DNA of 7,943 bases, from NCBI GenBank assembly GCA_040512755.1, contig JBEVEP010000095.1, forward strand, positions 1 through 7,943, in the 5' to 3' direction. Under the pieces are notes generated by a model that worked only from the letters and a program-made list of their open reading frames with translations, searched no databases and had not been told where the DNA came from. This stretch comes from JBEVEP01 sp040512755. Lineage in GTDB: Bacteria; Pseudomonadota; Alphaproteobacteria; Rhizobiales; Rhizobiaceae. This document shows, piece by piece, positions 5,532 to 7,943 of the stretch; within the stretch, counting starts at the first letter, position 1, and each line of letters begins with the position of its first letter. The position numbers were made by a program, and so were the translations under genes.

Positions 5532-7516
5532 TCTGCTGCCTCCCGGAACTTTTCGCTCTTCGCATCGCGTACTTCTGCGTCCGCAATCCTAACGGTCGCG
5601 CGTATTTTGCCTTTCCGGCCGTCTTCGAATGTCACGTCTGTCTCGACATATTTGTCCTGTGATCCATCGTAGAGCGCCTCGATCAGGTCGCCGTAACGTT
5701 CTCCAATGAAGGAGCGACGCACCTTCAATGTGCGTGTCAGTTCGCCGTCGTCCGCGTCGAGTTCCTTGTGCAGCACGAGGAACCGCCTGATCTGGGCTCC
5801 TGCCATCAACGGCTCTTTCGAAAGTTTGACGTTGGTTTCGTCGACGTGCTTGGCGACGATCTTGTAGACCTCGGGATGGGCGGCCAGTTCCTGGTAGGAT
5901 GCATAGGCAATGTTGTTGCGTTCGGCCCAGTTTCCGACTGCCTGCAGATCGATATTGAGAAACACCGCGCAGAAGTCCCGCCCATCACCGAACGCGACCG
6001 CTTCCTTGATATTGGGAAAGAACTTCAGCATGTTTTCGATATATTTCGGCGCAAACAGCGCGCCGGAGGCCAATTTTCCGACGTCCTTGGCACGATCGAT
6101 GATCTTCAGCTGACCGTCCTTGTCGAAAAACCCGGCGTCGCCGGTTTTCACGTAACCGTCCTTCGTCAAGGTTTCGGCAGTCTTGTCCTCCTGCTTGAAA
6201 TAGCCGGCGAACATGCCAGGCGAGCGGAACTGGACTTCTCCGTCACTGGATATTCGGATGTCGACATTGGGGGCGGCAGGCCCCACGGCGTCGGCTCGCA
6301 CTGCGCCATCCTGCTGCACCGTCACATAGAGAAAAGCTTCAGTCTGGCCGTAGAGTTGCTTGAGATTGATCCCGAGCGAACGGAAAAACGAAAACAGATC
6401 CTCGCCGATCGCTTCGCCCGCAGTATACGCCACCCTGATCTTCGAAAGACCCAGCACATTCTTGAGCGGCGCGTAGACGAGCAGATTGCCGATTGCGTAG
6501 CGGAGCCTGCCGAGCAAAGGCACTGGCCGGCCTTCGAGGATCGCTTCGCCGTACTTCTTCGCGACGGCGATATGGTGATCGAACATCCAGCGTTTCAGCC
6601 AGCCGGCATCCTCCATGCGGATCGTGACGCTGGTCAGTAGACCCTCAAAAATGCGTGGCGGAGCGAAATAGAAGGTCGGGCCGATCTCGCGCAAATCTTG
6701 CGAAACGGTCTGCGGGCTTTCCGGGCAGGCCATGCACAAGCCCGAAACATAGCCCTGTGCGAAGTTGAGGTAGTGGTCGCCGACCCAGGCCAGCGGCAGG
6801 TAGGCCAGAACACTATCCCTGTCGGTTAGTTTGTCGAAGGCAACAGTGTCGCTGGCAGCCCGTACCGCATGGGCGGCCTTGAGCATGACACCCTTCGACC
6901 GGCCGGTGGTGCCAGACGTATAGAGGATGACCGAAATGTCCTCGCCGCTCGCCCGCCGAATGCCGTCTACCCATAGCTGCCCCAATCCAGGGTCGGCTGC
7001 GAGCCGTTCGCGGCCCCTTGCCTGAATGACGGAGAAATCGTGCAGGTGCTTTCGATCGTACTCGCGCAAGCCACGCGGCTCGTCATAGATAACGACCTCC
7101 AGAGTGGGAATTTTCTCGGCAAAGGACCGGATCTTGTCGACCTGCTCCTGATCCTGAACCACCGCGAAGCGGACCTCGGCGTGGTCAAGAACATAAGCCA
7201 TCTCTTCTGCGACCGCGTCAGCATAGACGGGTACGGGAATGGCGCCGATCGATTGGGCAGCGGCGAAGCTCCAATAAAGGCGGGGACGGTTCGCGCCGAC
7301 TATCGCGACCTTGTCGCCGCGCGTCAGCCCAAGGTCCGTGAGGCCGATCGCTAGCGCGCGGATTTCGTCCATTTGTTCGGACCAGGTCCAGCTTTGCCAG
7401 ATGCCGTAGTCCTTGTGGCGCATGGCCGGGCGGTCGGCAAAACGCTCTGCGTTGAGCAGGAGATATTTCGGGAACGTATCAAGCACCGCGCCGGCGGCGG
7501 GGGCCGTGGCAGCCAT
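5528..7516 (-). CDS. AMP-forming acyl-CoA ligase (long-chain/aromatic acid type)
   Basis: This 662-residue adenylate-forming enzyme would convert a carboxylic acid, ATP and CoA into an acyl-CoA thioester with AMP and PPi, in the cytoplasm or at the inner membrane face. Counting from the chosen start, motifs are: P-loop YTSGTTGRSKG (199-209), LPLAWVGDHY (240-249), YTAGEAIGEDLF in the core (364-375), YGQTE (389-393), TGD (458-460), the hinge DRAKD (474-478) and the C-terminal catalytic Lys598 in GELTRTLKVRR (591-601). Length and the last motif fit the large long-chain fatty-acid CoA ligase group (FAA1/FadD15-like), not the shorter FadD. The start at 7516 is chosen because AGGAG (7524-7528) is seven bases away; the in-frame ATG at 7522 would leave only one base. 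It heads the operon and overlaps livG by four bases. The acid it uses is unknown: fatty or aromatic are both possible. Confidence 0.93.
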   Translation of the reverse strand: MAATAPAAGAVLDTFPKYLLLNAERFADRPAMRHKDYGIWQSWTWSEQMDEIRALAIGLTDLGLTRGDKVAIVGANRPRLYWSFAAAQSIGAIPVPVYADAVAEEMAYVLDHAEVRFAVVQDQEQVDKIRSFAEKIPTLEVVIYDEPRGLREYDRKHLHDFSVIQARGRERLAADPGLGQLWVDGIRRASGEDISVILYTSGTTGRSKGVMLKAAHAVRAASDTVAFDKLTDRDSVLAYLPLAWVGDHYLNFAQGYVSGLCMACPESPQTVSQDLREIGPTFYFAPPRIFEGLLTSVTIRMEDAGWLKRWMFDHHIAVAKKYGEAILEGRPVPLLGRLRYAIGNLLVYAPLKNVLGLSKIRVAYTAGEAIGEDLFSFFRSLGINLKQLYGQTEAFLYVTVQQDGAVRADAVGPAAPNVDIRISSDGEVQFRSPGMFAGYFKQEDKTAETLTKDGYVKTGDAGFFDKDGQLKIIDRAKDVGKLASGALFAPKYIENMLKFFPNIKEAVAFGDGRDFCAVFLNIDLQAVGNWAERNNIAYASYQELAAHPEVYKIVAKHVDETNVKLSKEPLMAGAQIRRFLVLHKELDADDGELTRTLKVRRSFIGERYGDLIEALYDGSQDKYVETDVTFEDGRKGKIRATVRIADAEVRDAKSEKFREAAE

Positions 7517-7523
7517 TGTCATG

Positions 7524-7531
7524 CTCCTCCC
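7524..7531 (-). promoter_or_regulatory. Ribosome-binding site of the acyl-CoA ligase gene
   Basis: The minus strand reads GGGAGGAG here. Its AGGAG core is 7 bases from the ATG at 7516 but only 1 base from the ATG at 7522, so the inner start codon is the more likely one; the protein then lacks Met-Thr. Confidence 0.7.
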
Positions 7532-7549
7532 GTCTCCGCTCCAGGCGCG

Positions 7550-7607
7550 GTTGGTCCAAGCATAATGACGGCGTTGCGCCAGCGCGCAACCCCGTTATTC
7601 GACCAAC
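7550..7607. promoter_or_regulatory. Imperfect palindrome upstream of the operon, possible operator with weak promoter
   Basis: Arms 7564-7579 and 7584-7599 pair at 14 of 16 positions around the 4-base loop cagc. An outer pair gttggtc (7550-7556) and gaccaac (7601-7607) is perfect. The structure lies 34-91 bases before the ligase start. A weak minus-strand promoter can be drawn inside it: TTGCGC (7584-7589), 16 bases, CATTAT (7562-7567). No T-run follows on either strand, so a terminator is unlikely. An operator for a dimeric repressor, or an RNA hairpin in a longer leader, would fit. The palindrome is seen directly; promoter and operator roles are inferred. Confidence 0.4.
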
Positions 7608-7613
7608 GGACCC

Positions 7614-7646
7614 TAGAGCAAGATGAGATTAGGCGTGGTCGTTCTG
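7614..7646 (+). repeat. Left terminal inverted repeat of the MITE-like element
   Basis: Begins TAGAGCAAGATGAGATTAGG and runs to gttctg. It matches the reverse complement of 7852-7885 except for A/G, C/T and G/A changes at positions 15, 21 and 22 and one missing A before gttctg. Confidence 0.75.
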
Positions 7647-7653
7647 CCGGCGG

Positions 7654-7738
7654 GAATTTGCGGTAAGGTCGAGGGGTACGGCGACTGTCGTACCGGTGGT
7701 ACGGCCGAGCCGAAGCCCGAAGGATTTGACGCAAATTC
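7654..7738. repeat. Nested inverted repeats inside the MITE-like element
   Basis: gaatttgcg (7654-7662) and cgcaaattc (7730-7738) are perfect 9-base complements. Between them are ggtacg (7675-7680), cgtacc (7689-7694) and ggtacg (7698-7703), so the middle copy can pair with either neighbour, giving two mutually exclusive hairpins. A further hairpin, cgatgg/ccatcg with a 3-base loop, lies at 7794-7808. Confidence 0.5.
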
Positions 7739-7851
7739 ACCCGGCCCTTTGGGTTTCCGCGCGGCGGCCGCCCACTTTGTCGGGCCGCTCGGCCGATGGA
7801 CCCCATCGACCTTCGCGACCCTCCGCGTGGATCGCCTCGCCGCGCGAGAAA

Positions 7852-7885
7852 CAGAACTGACCATACCTAACCTCATCTTGCTCTA
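7852..7885 (-). repeat. Right terminal inverted repeat of the MITE-like element
   Basis: The minus strand begins TAGAGCAAGATGAGGTTAGG and ends gttctg, mirroring the left end at 7614-7646. Confidence 0.75.
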
Positions 7886-7943
7886 AAGTGCTGAGCGGTT
7901 TCGGAGGCCAGAAGCCACGTAAAGACTGAGAGCAAGTCGCCCG

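Larger units (their letters stand above)
7614..7885. mobile_element. MITE-like element with ~33-bp terminal inverted repeats
   Basis: The left end 7614-7646 and the right end 7852-7885 are inverted copies, differing at three positions and one single-base gap (30 of 34 aligned positions identical). The first 14 bases, TAGAGCAAGATGAG, are exact at both ends. Both ends begin with TA, compatible with a TA target duplication as made by IS630/Tc1-mariner transposases; no longer flanking duplication is seen. The 205-bp interior carries further nested repeats and no transposase. Mirror-image ORFs of 87 codons run on each strand only because start and stop codons lie in the repeats; they are not called as genes. 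A non-autonomous transposable element is the best reading. An intergenic palindromic repeat family is the alternative. Confidence 0.65.

Noticed and set aside
5768..6640. 290-codon plus-strand open frame opposite the ligase gene
   Set aside because: Antisense to a strongly supported AMP-forming ligase; no ribosome-binding site or recognisable motif.
7613..7876. 87-codon minus-strand ORF upstream of the ligase, and its plus-strand mirror
   Set aside because: Starts and stops are supplied by the terminal inverted repeats; low-complexity translation, no convincing ribosome-binding site.
7886..7943. Possible end of a gene entering from the right on the minus strand
   Set aside because: Two short frames are open to the window edge for about 20 codons, but this is too little to support a gene and neither resembles a known protein end.

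Overview
The window is a single minus-strand operon that probably encodes uptake and CoA activation of a carboxylic acid, preceded by a small inverted-repeat element. Base composition is GC-rich. Protein style, codon use and intergenic palindromes suggest an alphaproteobacterium of the Hyphomicrobiales (Mesorhizobium/Rhizobium/Bradyrhizobium-like). This placement is an inference from general resemblance; no marker gene is present.

Layout in transcription order (right to left): (a) 7614-7885, a ~272-bp element with ~33-bp imperfect terminal inverted repeats flanked by TA, which looks like a MITE; (b) 7550-7607, an imperfect palindrome in the probable promoter region; (c) 7516-5528, an AMP-forming acyl-CoA ligase; (d) 5531-4707, a LivG-type ATPase overlapping the ligase stop by ATGA; (e) 4695-4546, a 49-residue two-helix membrane protein of DUF3096 type; (f) 4456-3494 and 3490-2414, LivH- and LivM-type permeases; (g) 2341-1031, a periplasmic binding protein with a signal peptide; (h) a 181-bp structured spacer; (i) 849-13, a LivF-type ATPase with a basic C-terminal tail.

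Together genes d and f-i supply a complete HAAT-family ABC importer: one binding protein, two permeases and two ATPases. The first gene is a ligase translationally coupled to the importer ATPase. The simplest reading is that the importer brings in a carboxylate (aromatic, fatty or other organic acid) that the ligase traps as a CoA thioester. Branched-chain amino acids themselves are a less likely substrate. The exact substrate cannot be read from the sequence. No transposase, tRNA, rRNA, CRISPR array or defence gene is visible. The importer and ligase are ordinary families; the less familiar parts are the tiny DUF3096 gene inside the operon, the inverted-repeat element next to the promoter, and the palindromes at 7550-7607 and 868-1025.
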